Assembly (NCBI GenBank): GCA_036852015.1
Contig: JAANDG010000423.1
Location: forward strand, 1 to 64,000
Length of the DNA: 64,000 bases
Direction of reading: 5' to 3'
Source: Pelodera strongyloides
Taxonomy: Eukaryota > Nematoda > Chromadorea > Rhabditida > Rhabditidae
The notes beneath the pieces are model-generated. The model was not told the DNA's origin, searched no databases, and worked only from the letters and a program-made list of their open reading frames with translations. Each line of letters starts with the position of its first letter. Position 1 is the first letter of the stretch. The position numbers were made by a program, and so were the translations under genes. Positions 1-11,970 of this stretch are shown here, in pieces.

Positions 1-224
1 TTGACACAATAAAATCCATTTTAAAATAACTAACCTCATGTACACCCTTCAGGTGCCTCCTCAGCGAATGTCCGCCGTAAAAAGAGAATTTACAAAGGCA
101 ACACGTCCGCTGTCCGCGTTTGAGAAGCAATTTCACTTGGCTCATTTACAACTAAATTTAGGTTTTATATTTTATATATTTTATAATATAAAAAACTATG
201 AACGGTTGAGAAAACAACAATTTC

Positions 225-442
225 AGGGCGCATTCGAGTTGGGCAAAATGCGAAATAATCAGTTCGAGTTCACTGTTAGGCAGTGTTAGCGCGCTGCGAA
301 ATATCACTCTCATGTGAGAGACGCAGAGCCTTGAAAATATTTTTTTCCTGGACCCTCTTATTTGTCAACAATCTCTCACCCTATCAACTCGAACAGAATA
401 TTTCGCGAAATTTATGCATTTTGCCCAACTCGAATGCGCCCT
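225..442. repeat. Hairpin element with 26-bp arms
   Basis: The arms begin 'AGGGCGCATTCGAGTTGGGC' and end with its complement at 423-442; the spacer is about 160 nt. A related half-site ('GGCGCGTTCGAGTTGGG') lies near 18950. Confidence 0.7.
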
Positions 443-802
443 CACGCATGCAGATCAAAAAAATTCCCGCGATACACCTTTAAACACTGGGCAGAAGCTA
501 CAGTACCGTTTTCGCGGCGGGTCTTCGCTTGGGCGTAGATCATTTTCTACGGCCAATTACTGTAATTTTTTGCTGGAAATATGGTGAACAGGTTTCTACT
601 GTATCAAAACAGTTTAATCAATAAACTCAGATAAAATATTTCATTTTGTTAAATTTATTTTATTTTGAATGGCATAAGCCGATTGGTTCCCGCCCGCGCA
701 TATTCGAGGCTGGAGTCTTTCGAATCCATTTCAACTTTCAACCCGCGCATGGCCTACATGAGTCAGTCTATCTGTCTCATTTTTTTCCTAACATGTGCGC
801 CA

Positions 803-1072
803 ATATTTCTGTCAATTTGAGTGTGACAATCGTTCACAGAATGCAACATATGGTCCTAAAATCTGCTCGGTCCTCCTCAGCGCAAACTGAAAAACTTAGA
901 ATGAAACAAGAATAACTAAAATCATAAAGCTTTATTTGGGGCAAGCACACTCCTGAGAAAATCTATCATTTTATAATAACTGAAAGAGGGTGGTGGATTC
1001 GGAAACATAAATTTATTGCAGCCTACATATTCAGTTTCTTAGTTGTTAAAATTTACTGCCACGATTTTTCAA
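803..1072 (+). mobile_element. Core of satellite-associated element, copy 1
   Basis: This segment is strongly similar to 5497-5788. Shared blocks include 'AATCATAAAGCTTTATTTGG', 'GGCAAGCACACTC', 'AACTGAAAGAGGGTGGTGG' and 'TTATTGCAGCCTACATATTC'. It is followed directly by a tandem array that is on the other side of the core in copy 2. No protein is encoded. Confidence 0.7.
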
Positions 1073-1076
1073 CAGC

Positions 1077-1548
1077 TATGTTTGGTGTTTGGTAGCTCTG
1101 AATGATGGTTTGGCGGCTCTGTATCTGTACAATTGGTAGCTATGTTTGGCAGGATGAGTAGCTATGTTTGGCAGCTCTGTACAATGGGCAGCTATGCTTG
1201 GCAGCTCTAAAATTTTTTTTTTTGCAGCTCTGTAAGATGGACAGCTATTTTGGCAGCACTGTAAGATAGGCACCTATGTTTGACAGCTCTGTAAGGTGAA
1301 CACCTTTGTTTGGCAGCTCTGTAAGATGGTTTGGCAGCTCTGCAAGGTGGTTTGGAAGCTCTGCAAGATGGGCAGTTATGTTTGGCAGCTCCAAACCATC
1401 TTTTAGAGTTGCCAAACATAGCTGCCCACTGCACAGATCTGCCAAACCATCTTTTAGAGCTGACAAACATAGCTACCCATTGTACAGAGCTGCCAACCCA
1501 TCTTTTAGAACAGAAAAACATTGCTGCTCATCACAGAGCTACCAAACC
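1077..1548. repeat. Satellite array, orientation switches near 1390
   Basis: Degenerate 20-30 bp units built on GGCAGCTCTGTAAGATGGTTT run in that orientation up to about 1390, then in the complementary orientation ('AGAGCTGCCAAACCATCTT'). Units alternate with a form carrying ATAGCTGCCCAT. The open frames here are artefacts of the repeat. Confidence 0.85.
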
Positions 1549-3792
1549 TAATGCGTGACTAATGCGTTACTTTCTAGGAAATATAGGACAATGGTTCGAG
1601 TCCTGCAAAACGTTTAAATTAAAAAGTGCTCAAAACTACTGTAGACAATACTTGATTTTTTTCTGAATTTTTGTCGGGATGATTATGGTGACGGTCGGAG
1701 GGGAAGATCCCGGTACGCACTCCGGAACGCGTACTGGGATTGAACATTGAAACAACTTGGAAATTCATCACTGGCAAACAATGGAACAATATCTTATTAT
1801 ATAAAGTTGGGAGCTTTGTTTGTTTGTTTGTGCGTTTGTTTGAGTGTACGTTTGGATGATGTGCGTTACGCTCAGGTTGTAGGATTGGTTCAGTAGTTCA
1901 CGTTCCCGTGCACTGAGCCATCTCACTTCCCGAGCGCCTCTCTCAAAAACGTCCAAAAAAGGCTGCATATGTGGAATATGTGTGGTGTATCGTTCGGGCG
2001 CGGTGGCGCGCAGGTCATTTTAGGGAACAAAGAACACTCACAACTCAAAGAACTACCAAATCACAATCCTTGACAACTTTTTATGAAATACTTTTTTGTA
2101 ATCACTTCGTAGTCTAATTTTTCATTTACTTATTTTACAAAGATTTAGTCGACATATTTTGCAACAAAGCATTGAGTAATTCTCTGCACATTTCCCTTAT
2201 TTCCCATGCGAGCGTCCGATCTTGAGCGATGTTTCGGTCGAACGAAAGAACATTCAACAGAATTTCTTAATTTCGCGTAGTTTTTGCTTTAGTATGGATA
2301 ATACACGGTATCACCTGTAACGTTCGACGACATTCTTTAGTTTAATACAGTTAAGGAAAAGATCTGTGACAATTTTTTTAGGATTTGGGATTTTTTCTGC
2401 TTTATAGAGTCTAACGATTTGCAGACAGTTTAGGAGGAATACGTTCACCAGTTATATAAAGGGCACACTAAAACTATGTTCGATCCCATGTTTAACATTC
2501 GTATAGGTTTCAAAAAGTAAAATAGCGGTCACTTATTCCGCTGCTTTTAGGCTTTGGCAATTTTTTTTTAGATTATAGACTTATAGAGTCCAGCAAGTTG
2601 CAGACAATTTAGGAGAAATATAGTCAACAGAAACTAAGTTCTACCCCCGTGTTTGATATTGGTGTAGGTTTCAAAAGGAAAATAACAAAGATGAACACAT
2701 TTCCTTTATGTAAATGTTTGCTTCTAACTTATATATCCCAGCGAAACATTGCGGCGTATCAGCCACGCGCTTATTCCGCTGCTTTTCGGTTTTGGAAATT
2801 TTTTGGACGCTATATTAGTCCAACGATTTACAGGCAATTTAGGAGGAATTTAGTCAACGTCCTAAAATGGGCGAACCAAAACTAAGTTCTATCCCCAGGA
2901 AACTATTCTTGCGAGAAAGAGTTGCTTCTACTTATAGATATAGCCCAGTGAAACATAGCGACCATCAGCGAATATTGGAAAGACGCCTCAGGCGGCGGTA
3001 GCCGACTGGTAAACAATAAACAATAAGCAATCAAATTTATTGTGTAACATGTAAACGGGTTGTCATTGGGGTAGATCTTCTTGATTTGAAACAACTCGGC
3101 ATCAAAGGCGTAGAACACATAGATCAGACATCAAAATTTGCCTTTGATCAGACATCAAACACCAGTGAGACCAATAGAGGTAACCTAAATGGTTTCATAT
3201 ATTTGAGGTAATTTCTGCTACATCTTCACACATTTCCCAGCTTAAATACAATAAGTTCACGAATTGATACCAATAACTTCGAATGTTGGAAACCTGTGTA
3301 CAATTATAAAGTTACCTGCTATAAGGGTCGCCTTGATAGAGCGTTCTGGATGTCAGATGGCCTCACAGGTTGTTATTTTCAACGGTTAAAAAGCAACTTT
3401 TTGCGGGTTGGAACACTATTCTGGTCGTAGCGTGGAGGCCCGCGTGGTGAAAGTCGGGGTCGATTGGGATACCCTGAAATGGCAGAGAACGGTATTCCCC
3501 TGAGCTCCAGTGCAGTCTAGCGCATTTCATAAGTCAGTTTTTTGTTTGATGAATGCAGGTTGTCGAATACACTTCATTGTGGCTTTATTTCGAATAGTAA
3601 ATCTTTGCCGACGCTTAATAGAAACAAACGAAGAGTTCTCCTGCATTATGTTAAAAATGAACAAAAAAAAACAGTGAAATTAAGCGCGTTAGTTAGTAGC
3701 AGGGGCATTTGCTTGCGCAGTCTAATTCTATTCTATTCCATTCTATACTGAACTAACTGGTTTTTTTAATAACTTCCTAAAGAGGCATGGAA

Positions 3793-3930
3793 TACACACA
3801 CATACACAAACACACATACACACACACAAACACACACACACACACATACACAAACACAAACACACACAAACACACACATATACACACACACGCACACACA
3901 CGCACACACGCACACACACGCGCGCGCGCG
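3793..3930. repeat. (CA)n microsatellite ending in CG repeats
   Basis: Imperfect ACACAC tract interrupted by AT and AAA steps, turning into ACGCAC and CGCGCG at its right end. Confidence 0.95.
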
Positions 3931-4311
3931 CTGATTTAACCATATACGAAGAATATTGTTCACTTTTTACATAATCCGCTTTATCAAATATTGGCCTCCT
4001 TTCGAAGTTTTAAAGGGATAGGTTCACCTCGAATTGCACCTTTTTATAATTTCTATTGATAGTATGAACTATGACGGTCAAAATGCGAAAATTGCAGTAA
4101 ATTTCCTTTGCTCCTCGAGCCAAAATCAAACTCAAAAGCTAAGCCATCTCGACTTTATAAAATAACTAGCGTACCGTAGCCCTATCTGTGCACCTCGGCA
4201 ACTCTAGTCCTATCACGCTAGTTCGCACTTGTAACACAGTTTGGCGTACGATTTCTCCTCGAGTTAATGTATTGCCTACTCCTTGAGACCAAAATGATCT
4301 ATGAGTAAGTA

Positions 4312-4409
4312 ATGGGGTTTCCATCTTCGCGAATCTGCAAAACGGTCGAATGTTCGGTCAAATGCTCCAAAACGGTCGCAAGTGCGAATCGCATACATGG
4401 AAACCCCAT
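4312..4409. repeat. Short hairpin element with ATGGGGTTTCCAT ends
   Basis: The terminal 13 bp are inverted at 4397-4409, and internal ACGGTCG repeats flank the loop. The size and ends suggest a small non-autonomous element. Confidence 0.6.
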
Positions 4410-4607
4410 AAATGAACAACAGTATTTTTTATATGAAAAAGAAATCAACACCCACCTGTCCCTGACACTAGTATTATAAGGAAGTGTCTATATTCGCCTC
4501 CAAAATCGTTATATGATGAACGATTATCATGCTAATCACACTGACTGTTGTTCTTGTTTGACTTTGTGATCCCTTGTTTCAGTTTGCATTATCACAGAAA
4601 TTTAGGA

Positions 4608-5437
4608 TTTGTTTTGAGAGCTGCCAAACCATCTTTCAGAGCTGCCAAACATTGCTGCCCATCTTACAGAGCTGCCAAACCAGCTTCCAAAGCATCTTTC
4701 AGAGCTGCCAAACCATCTTATAAAGCTGCAAACCATCTTCCAGAGCAGCCAAACATAACTGCCCATCTTGCAGAGCTGCCAAACCACAAACCATCTTTAA
4801 GAGCTGCCAAACATAGCTGCCCATATTACAGAGCTGCCAAACCATCTCGCAGAGCTGCCAAACCATCTTGCCGAGCTGCCAAACATAGCTGCCCATCATA
4901 CAAAGCTGCCAAACCAGCTTGCAGAGCTGCCAAACCATCTTACAGAGCGGCCAAGCTTAGCCTTCCCATCTTACAGAGCTTCCAAAGCATCTTTCAGAGC
5001 TGCCAAACATTGCTGCCCATCTTCCAGAGCTGCCAAACCATCTTGCAGAACTGCCAAACATAGCTGCCCATCTTACAGAGCTGCCAAACCATCTCGCAGA
5101 ACTGCCAAACATAGCTGCCGTTCTTTCAGAGCTGCCAAACCAGCTGCCGAACATAGCGGCCCATCATACAGAGCTGCCAAACCATCTTGCAGAGCTGCCA
5201 ACCCATCTTACAGAGCGGCCAAGCTTAGCTGTCCCATCTTACAGAGCTACCAAACCATCTTTCAGAGCTGCCAAACATAGCTGCACATGTTTCAGATCTG
5301 CAAAACCATCTCGCAGAGCTGCCAAACATAGCTGCCCATCTTTCAGAGCTGCCAAACCATCTTTCAGAGCTGCCAAACATAGCTGCCCATCTTACAGAGC
5401 TGCCAAACCATCTAACAGACCTGCCAAACCATCTTAC
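4608..5437. repeat. Satellite array of AGAGCTGCCAAACCATCTT units
   Basis: About 35 units of 20 or 30 bp lie in one orientation; the longer form is AGAGCTGCCAAACATAGCTG plus CCCATCTTAC. They are the same units as at 1077-1548. The 171-aa open frame starting at 4548 is a translation of this array and is not a gene. Confidence 0.9.
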
Positions 5438-5496
5438 ACGAACAGAAATTACATATATTTTTTCCTATACGTAAACCTTGATAGCTTAATAAATCA

Positions 5497-5788
5497 GCAA
5501 TTTTTCTGTAAATTTGAGTGTTGAAACCACCCACACGTTCACAGCATGCAACATATGATGGTTCCAATATCTGCTGTGACGTCATCATCCAAACTGTGAA
5601 AAATGTAGAATGAAACAAGAATAACTCAAATCATAAAGCTTTATTTGGGGCAAGCACACTCATATGAGAAAATCTTTATAATAATAACTGAAAGAGGGTG
5701 GTGGTTGCGATTCAGAAACATAAATTTATTGCAGCCTACATATTCAGTTTCTTTTTTGTTAAAATTTACTGTCCTGATTTTTCAACGA
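5497..5788 (+). mobile_element. Core of satellite-associated element, copy 2
   Basis: Second copy of the 803-1072 core, about 80 percent alike by eye. Here the satellite array lies to the left of the core and in the opposite orientation to the array that follows copy 1. Confidence 0.7.
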
Positions 5789-6834
5789 CGAGGAAATATT
5801 ATTTTTAGAACAGAAAATAAGTTTACGATCATATAGCTCAAGTGGCATAGCCCGGTTTCTCATGTACTGTCAATAATCCCAGTAAGCAGCTTTTCCAATT
5901 CGTAAGCTTATAAATAGCGGCGTGCAAGCGGCAGCGATACGGCGCACAAGAGGCATATTACCGAAGGGCACATGTTCACGCGAATTATATTACGCTCATA
6001 GGTTTCACGCCACCACGTCGCGAAATAAACGTTTCCCGCGTGAAGGCAGTGAAGGTACGTATTTACCAACAGTGCATGAGAAACCAGGCTTACATGTCTT
6101 ATTACAACGATTCTAAATGTATGGCAATGAAGAAACACAGGACTAGAAGCAAATGCATTGGCAGCTTAGAAAACCGAAATATTAATCACAACTGCACTCG
6201 GTATAAAAAAAGCACGAGGAGAATTATGCTAAAGCTTAACTGTAGATTTATCTTGTTGGAAAAGGTCAATATTAAGTTTGAGGATAGGCTAATCTAACGG
6301 TAAATTACAAGATACGGAATATATGTATGAAACTGAAATAACTGGTCAAAGCGGTATAACACCTGGTTTTGAAACTTATGTTGCACACTGCATATTCTCG
6401 TGAAATGTATGGTTTTTATTATTTCGTGATGCTGCGTGATTTTTTAAATTACGTTTATTTGCATATTTGTTTCAAAAACCGGTTGTTTTATCGCTTTAAA
6501 CTACAAATTCATAATATTGCATTTGAAACCCGATCAAACGATCACCATAAAGCGTATTTTGCACGAAATTTGGCAGTTTTTAGAGTGAGAGAGTGGAAGA
6601 AGGAGAGCGACGGAGAGAGATACAGAGAGGCAGAGAGATAACAGTTTTTTTAATCTAATTTAATTCATATTATTTATGCATACTTTCATACTATTTATGC
6701 AATTCATACTCTACAGAATATATATATATATATATTCTAGGAAAAAAATACGCAAAACACGAGAAATCTTATTATAATCACTATAATCAGAATCTACCAA
6801 AATCCGGATGAAGCGCTTTAATTACCTTAATTGC
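5789..6834. other. Non-coding stretch, no gene seen
   Basis: AT-rich with a GC-richer patch at 5920-6050. A GAAG|GTACGT near 6050 looks like a donor, but no matching coding frame continues. A GA-rich tract lies at 6580-6640 and a (TA)n at 6718-6735. Confidence 0.4.
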
Positions 6835-9492
6835 CTAATTAGTTTCCTTCTCGACGCAGGCTTCATTGCATGGCACGATACCTTGCAGGATTATGTGTCC
6901 AATTGGGTCCGCGCTAATTGCGTTGCGGCGATGCAGCTGAAAAGTAGGAATTTATGTAATTACTCATTAATCGTTCAGGAAATGAAGAGTGTGAATATGC
7001 AATTAGGATTAGATCAAAAGGTGCACCATTACCCTGTATTTGGTTGTGATTTACTCTCATAATACACATAGCATATGAGCTGGATTGATGTACGAAAGCG
7101 AAATCGTCCTTTAGGCTCAGGCTTAGGCTTAGGCTTAGGCTTAGGCTTACTCTCGTAGGATAATATGTGCTAAGGAAGCTTTTCATTTTTCACATTTTTC
7201 ACATGCACACGAAGGTCACAACGATAACTCCCAGCGACACAGCGAGTTCTGCACTTTTTTACTATACAACATGCAATCGCAGTTTTTTGACGCACTTAGT
7301 GGCGCCAGTTGGCGCCCGTTGCAGACATTCGTGTTATAGGAGACTATTTTACGGCTAGATATCAAGTTGTTAAGGAAAACAGTTTGGGATGAACAATGCC
7401 GCTAAATATAAAGGGGGAAGTCCTTCGTTGTATTTGTTGCTATCTATGAGTTGAGCTTAGAATATCGTTCTGTACACTAGGCTACATACCTACACATGTG
7501 TTTACCTACACATGGGTTAATACCCAATACCTTTATCTGGCGAATGGACACATTAAAACCCTCATCTCCCTTCCCAAAGCCCTACTCCCTAAAGCAAAAT
7601 AACGGTCAGCAAAATAAGCAAAATAACATCGCGGACAACTTAATTCTGCGTATTTATACTAATTTGCTCGAATTTATCTCGATTTTTATTCTAATTTACG
7701 TTCATTTGCACATGCTGTATGTATAAAGTATAAGAACGCTGATGTACTCGATGCGTTTCAAAAACCGGCCGATGTTTCGCTTTAAAATTTAATTTAAATA
7801 AGCAAAATCACATACCTTCCTGCCTTTCCTACTTGTCTTGCCGGCTCCATATTTCCTTGCTCTTTTCTCGAGGACGAAATAGAATGAAAATGAGTCGTCT
7901 TTATACGACCACGGCCTAAGTTTCCCACATCCTTCGGTGTCCTTTGGGTAGGCAAACTTATCTAACGTACAGAATCCGCCCTCCGACAGTTGGCAAGTGT
8001 ACGCGCGAAGCCTAAATACGATCAAGGGGTCAGGCCCACGAAACATCAAAATATTGAAACTTCCCAATATTTGTGTTCATTTAGATTTTTTTGAAGGAAC
8101 CCAGAGACATACCTTATGGTGACAATTGGTACGTTTACCAGGACAACAATAGCAAAATTGTAAATAATGCTTCCTCTTGGTATTATTATCCATAGATATA
8201 ATATATTGAGTGGGGTTAACACATTTCCCACAAGCGGCAGAGCTATCAATTAGGTATTATTTAGAGAAAAAGGTCATCATTGTTTGTGTTTGTTTTCATA
8301 ATTCACTTGTCACCGAATTTCTTATCAGAAATTTGAGGTGACAGATCGAGTGATGCTAAAATAGCACGCAAAGTGAACACAAAACGTTCGTCATTAGGAG
8401 ATAAACTTTCGAATTAGGAAAATCGATAAATTGGGAGGCTTTGATTAATAGAGCCTTATTGAGTGGAAAAATGATCAGCTAGTGCAAGTCCGAAAGCCAC
8501 GTATATGAATTTTATTTCTTGTTTATCTCTTTGACTGAATCAGGGATAGATGCACAATTAAAAGTAAAAATAATAATTACATACCTGACTTTCTTGTCCA
8601 TCAATTTGTACTTAAAAACTGCACATTGCGTGTAGTTGAGCGCAAATTCGTCCGTTTTTACGAACACCTAAAAGATTTAAACGAGGTTATTTAAACGGGT
8701 TGACACATTTTACTGAGCATTGATTCGGTTCGGTAGGAAGACGTGGTAGGATTTGGCTGTTGGTAGCTTAGTGGTTAGCGCAGTGAACCGCAAGCTGAAT
8801 GCTCGGGTTGGGTTCCCATGCCCCACTGTTCAAAACGGGATGTTTCGCCTATGCAATGCGTGTTGTAATTGAAACTTATTTACTTATTTGGTTGGAAAAT
8901 CGACAGCAAGAATAGGAAATGAAACGATTAATGCTCATCTTTACATGCAGCCCATTGCCGAAGTTCAGAAATCCAATCTTACCCACATTTCCTTTAAAGC
9001 AATATAACGGCTGGTTTTTGAAACGTATGATGTAAATAGTAAATATAACGCATTATGGGCAACTGCATTCTCATACAATATGTTGTATGTAATGAATCTG
9101 ATTAGAATAAAAATCGAGCGTTATCGCACAGTTACTTGCATACACAACATGGGAATTCAGCGTCCAGTATGCGTTTCAAAAACCTGATGTTGCACAGCTT
9201 TGAAATCACCCCTTCATCGCGCATTTAAAGTTGCATGCTTCGCCTAAGTGCTTGGGCGGCATTGTCTAAATACATAGACATCGCATACCAAATTCTAGCA
9301 GCTATTCTAGTGCCCATTCTCGAACAAAACGCAAATATGTAAATGATACACCTTTGGACTGAAGGTGCTGATCGTGTATTGCGTGCCATTGACTACCGTA
9401 GGCTCGGGGATCTCAATATGGTTAGAGATGGGTAGAGAGTACGCCAAGCGAGAGACGTAGACGCTAATGAACATCCACAAGATTCTCCGCAT
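6835..9492 (-). CDS. Predicted secreted Cys-containing protein, 4 exons, 173 aa, family not recognised
   Basis: Exons in transcript order on the minus strand are 9492-9352, 8667-8585, 8011-7816 and 6936-6835. Phases match (0, 2, 0) and the sum is 522 nt ending in TAG. The start gives a strong signal peptide (MRRILWMFISVYVSRLAYS, cleavage near residue 19). The mature part has six cysteines (TQC, YTC, GFC, EGC, VPC, EAC), a central aromatic stretch (SFSFYFVLEKR) and a dibasic patch (KTSRKGRKLHRR) that could be a processing site. No transmembrane segment follows the signal, so secretion is likely. Donors are GTGTAT, GTATGT and GTATGT; acceptors are TTTTAG, ATTTAG and TTTTCAG. I do not recognise the family. 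Support is splice consensus, phase and the signal peptide, not homology. The last intron is 879 nt and holds a palindromic element and a TTAGGC run. Confidence 0.6.
7110..7150 (+). repeat. Interstitial telomeric repeat (TTAGGC)n
   Basis: About six units of the nematode telomere hexamer TTAGGC, the first degenerate, lie within the last intron of the minus-strand secreted-protein gene. Confidence 0.9.
7591..7788. mobile_element. CCGGCCGG-type palindromic element, left end eroded
   Basis: The right end is intact (CGATGCGTTTCAAAAACCGG, then a degenerate TTCGCTTTAAA). The central block has TTTGCTCGAATTTA and TTCATTTGCA as in other copies. The left terminal repeat is recognisable only as degenerate AAAGCAAAATAACGG. 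Confidence 0.7.
8113..8242 (-). other. Possible alternative exon of the 6835-9492 gene
   Basis: A 130-nt open segment lies between acceptor TTGATAG and donor AAG|GTATGT. It accepts phase 2 and leaves phase 0, exactly like the main third exon (8011-7816), so it could replace that exon but cannot be spliced to it. The phase-correct frame is Cys-rich: 'SAACGKC', then 'FCYCCPGKRTNC'. Use of this exon would give a 151-aa secreted protein. It may be a chance open segment. Confidence 0.3.
8757..8830 (+). repeat. tRNA-like sequence (SINE head or tRNA relic)
   Basis: It has an A-box-like TAGCTTAGTGGTTAGCG and a B-box-like GGGTTGGGTTCCC about 45 bp apart. No acceptor stem pairing is evident, so it is not called as a functional tRNA. 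Confidence 0.5.
8990..9207. mobile_element. Diverged palindromic element in first intron of the minus-strand gene
   Basis: The left end 'TTAAAGCAATATAACGGCTG' and 'TTTTTGAAACGTATG' are mirrored on the right by 'AGTATGCGTTTCAAAAACC'. It is related to the CCGGCCGG family. Confidence 0.5.
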
Positions 9493-9883
9493 AATTGAAA
9501 TAACTGTAACTTATTTGAGTTATAGAGGAAAAGAAAACTAACTTGGATAAATCTCAAGAGGCTACAAAATAAAATAACACCAGAAATAAGAATAGAGAGC
9601 AAATATTTATATGAAAGTATATAAAGAACTTATAAGAACTTTACATTTGATACTGTTTTTTATACTAAATAAAGAGTTTAATAAAAAAGGTGCTAAATTC
9701 TCAAACTTCGAAAGTTAACAAAGAATAATTCGTAATCATGCATGTAAGAACAAACAATTGCGCATTTTTCACATTCCAACACAAGCAGCTCAAACATTGT
9801 TAGACACACACACGGACATGGGCAAACAGATTAGAAGCTCGACAGTTAAAAGAAAATTTCTTTGAAATAAACGTAGTTTAAAG

Positions 9884-10033
9884 CCGTATTGTACCTAGTT
9901 TGGGAAATTTGCATATGATACGAATTTCCAATGTATCCTATGCATAATTTTGGTGCCCGTCCGAAGCTTCCGGCACCAAGTCAACTAGGATACATTATGT
10001 TCGTATTATATGCAAATTTTCCAAAGTAGGGAA
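9884..10033. mobile_element. TTAAAGCCG-type palindromic element, copy 1
   Basis: Arms: 'AAAGCCGTATTGTACCTAG', 'GAAATTTGCATATGATACGA' and on the right 'CGTATTATATGCAAATTTTC', around a GGTGCC...GGCACC centre. The family repeats at 13617 and 43178. Confidence 0.75.
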
Positions 10034-11283
10034 TATGCGAAATGTTTATATTAGACTCTACGTTCCCTAAGAGTGACGAAGTATCAAAATTGTTGTCCTC
10101 TGTTGACGGTACTGTTAGGAAGATGGCAATTCTAATTTACCGTTATTCTACTAATATTTACAACAGTTACAAATGTTCTAATAAGCTCAATAAGTTAACC
10201 GCGCATCAAAGATTGCGCGTCAATATTGCATCTCCCTCAAGGGTTGTAAAACTGGTTTATAGCTTGAGGCCTAGGCATGACTTATACTAATTGACGCTTT
10301 AGCGGGGCCTTTCATAAAATCATCTACTATACGTAACTCCTGTCACACGATGCTTATCTTAACCGTTTCACATTAATAATAAAGATAAAGATAAGTGAGC
10401 AAGTACATGTATACGCGTTAAGCATAACTGAAAGATTTGCACAACTAAACTGTTTTATACGGAACTGAGCCTCTTAGTATTTAAATCGTATTTCAGTAAT
10501 TTAAAGCTGTATAACATCCGGTTTTTTGTATGTATTTATGGTCGAAAGGAGTCGATTTTTTGTTACTACTATACTCATTTGCATATAATGCATGGGAAAA
10601 CAACATATGTTTCAAAAAACGGGGTTATGATTGGTACTACTTACACCTAGTACACATACGTATAAATCGACGATAATGACACATAATTATACGAAATTTC
10701 TTTTTCACCGCTAATGTAGTAATTCGAGACACAAAAAAAATGAAACAACGCCAACAATGAATTTCTCCGAATTGCTGAAATAAATTTGTAAAGTGTATAA
10801 AGTAGGGCAATTTTTCTCTAGAACTCGTCGTCTAACAATTATTAAGACTCTACTATCAAGTCATAATAAACATAAAGGAGCACGCAGTTGAAGGCGTAAA
10901 AGATTTATTATTATTTATAAAGTATAACAATACAATAAAAATAAAAATAATCGATATCATTTATATTACGAATTTTAGAACCGGAAATATGATATGAAAT
11001 GCGTGAAGTTTATTGCTAGCTGAGGTCATTGCGATAAGAATAAAGAGTGCGAGTGTGACTAGGGAGGACAGGACAGGTCGGACCACGGAAAAATAAAATT
11101 GTTGACTTTTTCGCATAACCTATCAAAGTGGAATGGTGCGTGGTTCGTTAAGCGTATCCCTCCATCTAATGTAGCTGATGTACCATTTTGCGTCGGAAAG
11201 GTACAAAAATTGCTCTGAATATATAGGAGTTCAGTAAACGACAACATAGATTCTAAGCGCCCTACCTAACGGATGCTGTTGTA

Positions 11284-11322
11284 TACAGTGCGTCGCATAA
11301 GTATGTAGGCACCCCCAAATTT
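11284..11322. mobile_element. Solo end of a CAGTGCGTC-type (Tc1/mariner-like) element
   Basis: TACAGTGCGTCGCATAAGTA is followed by a GGCACCCCCAAATT block, related to the terminal repeat of the element at 17207. No second end is seen. Confidence 0.55.
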
Positions 11323-11399
11323 AGCGATAAAATTTTTGGACCAAAATTTTTTGAACAAATTTTAACACCACTAAATCGACCATGGCGAAAAACCCGTAT

Positions 11400-11515
11400 A
11401 TAGATTAGAGGTAGAGAGATAGAGATAAAGAGAGATAAAGATAGATAGATGAGATAGAGAGAGAGCTAGAGAGATAAATATATAGACATAAATACAGAGA
11501 TAGAGTGAACGAGAT
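11400..11515. repeat. GATA/GAGA-rich low-complexity tract
   Basis: Imperfect AGAGATAGAGATAAAGAGAG sequence, followed by a CT-rich tract at 11705-11800. Confidence 0.8.
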
Positions 11516-11845
11516 TGAAATTGTGGACTCAATTTGATGAAACCCGAAATTTGGTTAAATTGAAGAAAAACTCTGTGATAAGCATTGAAAAGAATGAATC
11601 GCGAGACGTTCACCCCTCTCTATGTCTGCACTCTCTCGATCTCTGTTTGTTTTGGGGGCGGGGCGAGCATGATTCCCTCTAACTGCTTCTCTGGTAACTT
11701 TCTCCGGCTCTCTCTCTCTCTCACTCTCTCTCTAATCTTTTACTCCCTGCTTCTCGCAATTCTTCACACTCTCTCACGGATCTCGATGCTTCTCTGCATA
11801 CAAGCTTTTTTCGAATCCCTATGATATCACGGTCAAGAAATAAAA

Positions 11846-11970
11846 TTATTCAAATTTTTATTAAACCGAGAAGAAAATGATTCTTTAGCATGAATTAGCA
11901 ATTATTTTTCTTTAGCAATTATTCAAATTTTTATTAAACCGAGAAGAAAATGATTCTTTAGCATGAATTT
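11846..11970 (+). repeat. Direct duplication of a 52-bp block
   Basis: 'ATTATTCAAATTTTTATTAA' through 'TTTAGCATGAATT' occurs twice, essentially identical, separated by about 20 bp. Confidence 0.85.

Larger units (their letters stand above)
1549..4607. other. Non-coding stretch with low-complexity tracts
   Basis: I see no supportable gene. It holds a GTTT-type tract (1815-1850), three diverged copies of a short block around 2390-2880 ('GTCCAACGATTTACAGGCAA' type), a (CA)n run at 3793-3930, and a 98-bp hairpin at 4312-4409 with ends ATGGGGTTTCCAT. Confidence 0.5.

Noticed and set aside
4548..5063. 171-codon open frame on the plus strand with a repeated RAAKPS pattern
   Set aside because: It is a translation of the AGAGCTGCCAAACC satellite; frames on both strands show the same periodicity and there is no splice or start context.
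8046..8249. Hydrophobic minus-strand frame that looks like a transmembrane segment
   Set aside because: It lacks an ATG and does not match the phase of the neighbouring exons; the phase-correct frame over the same bases is Cys-rich and is reported as a possible alternative exon.
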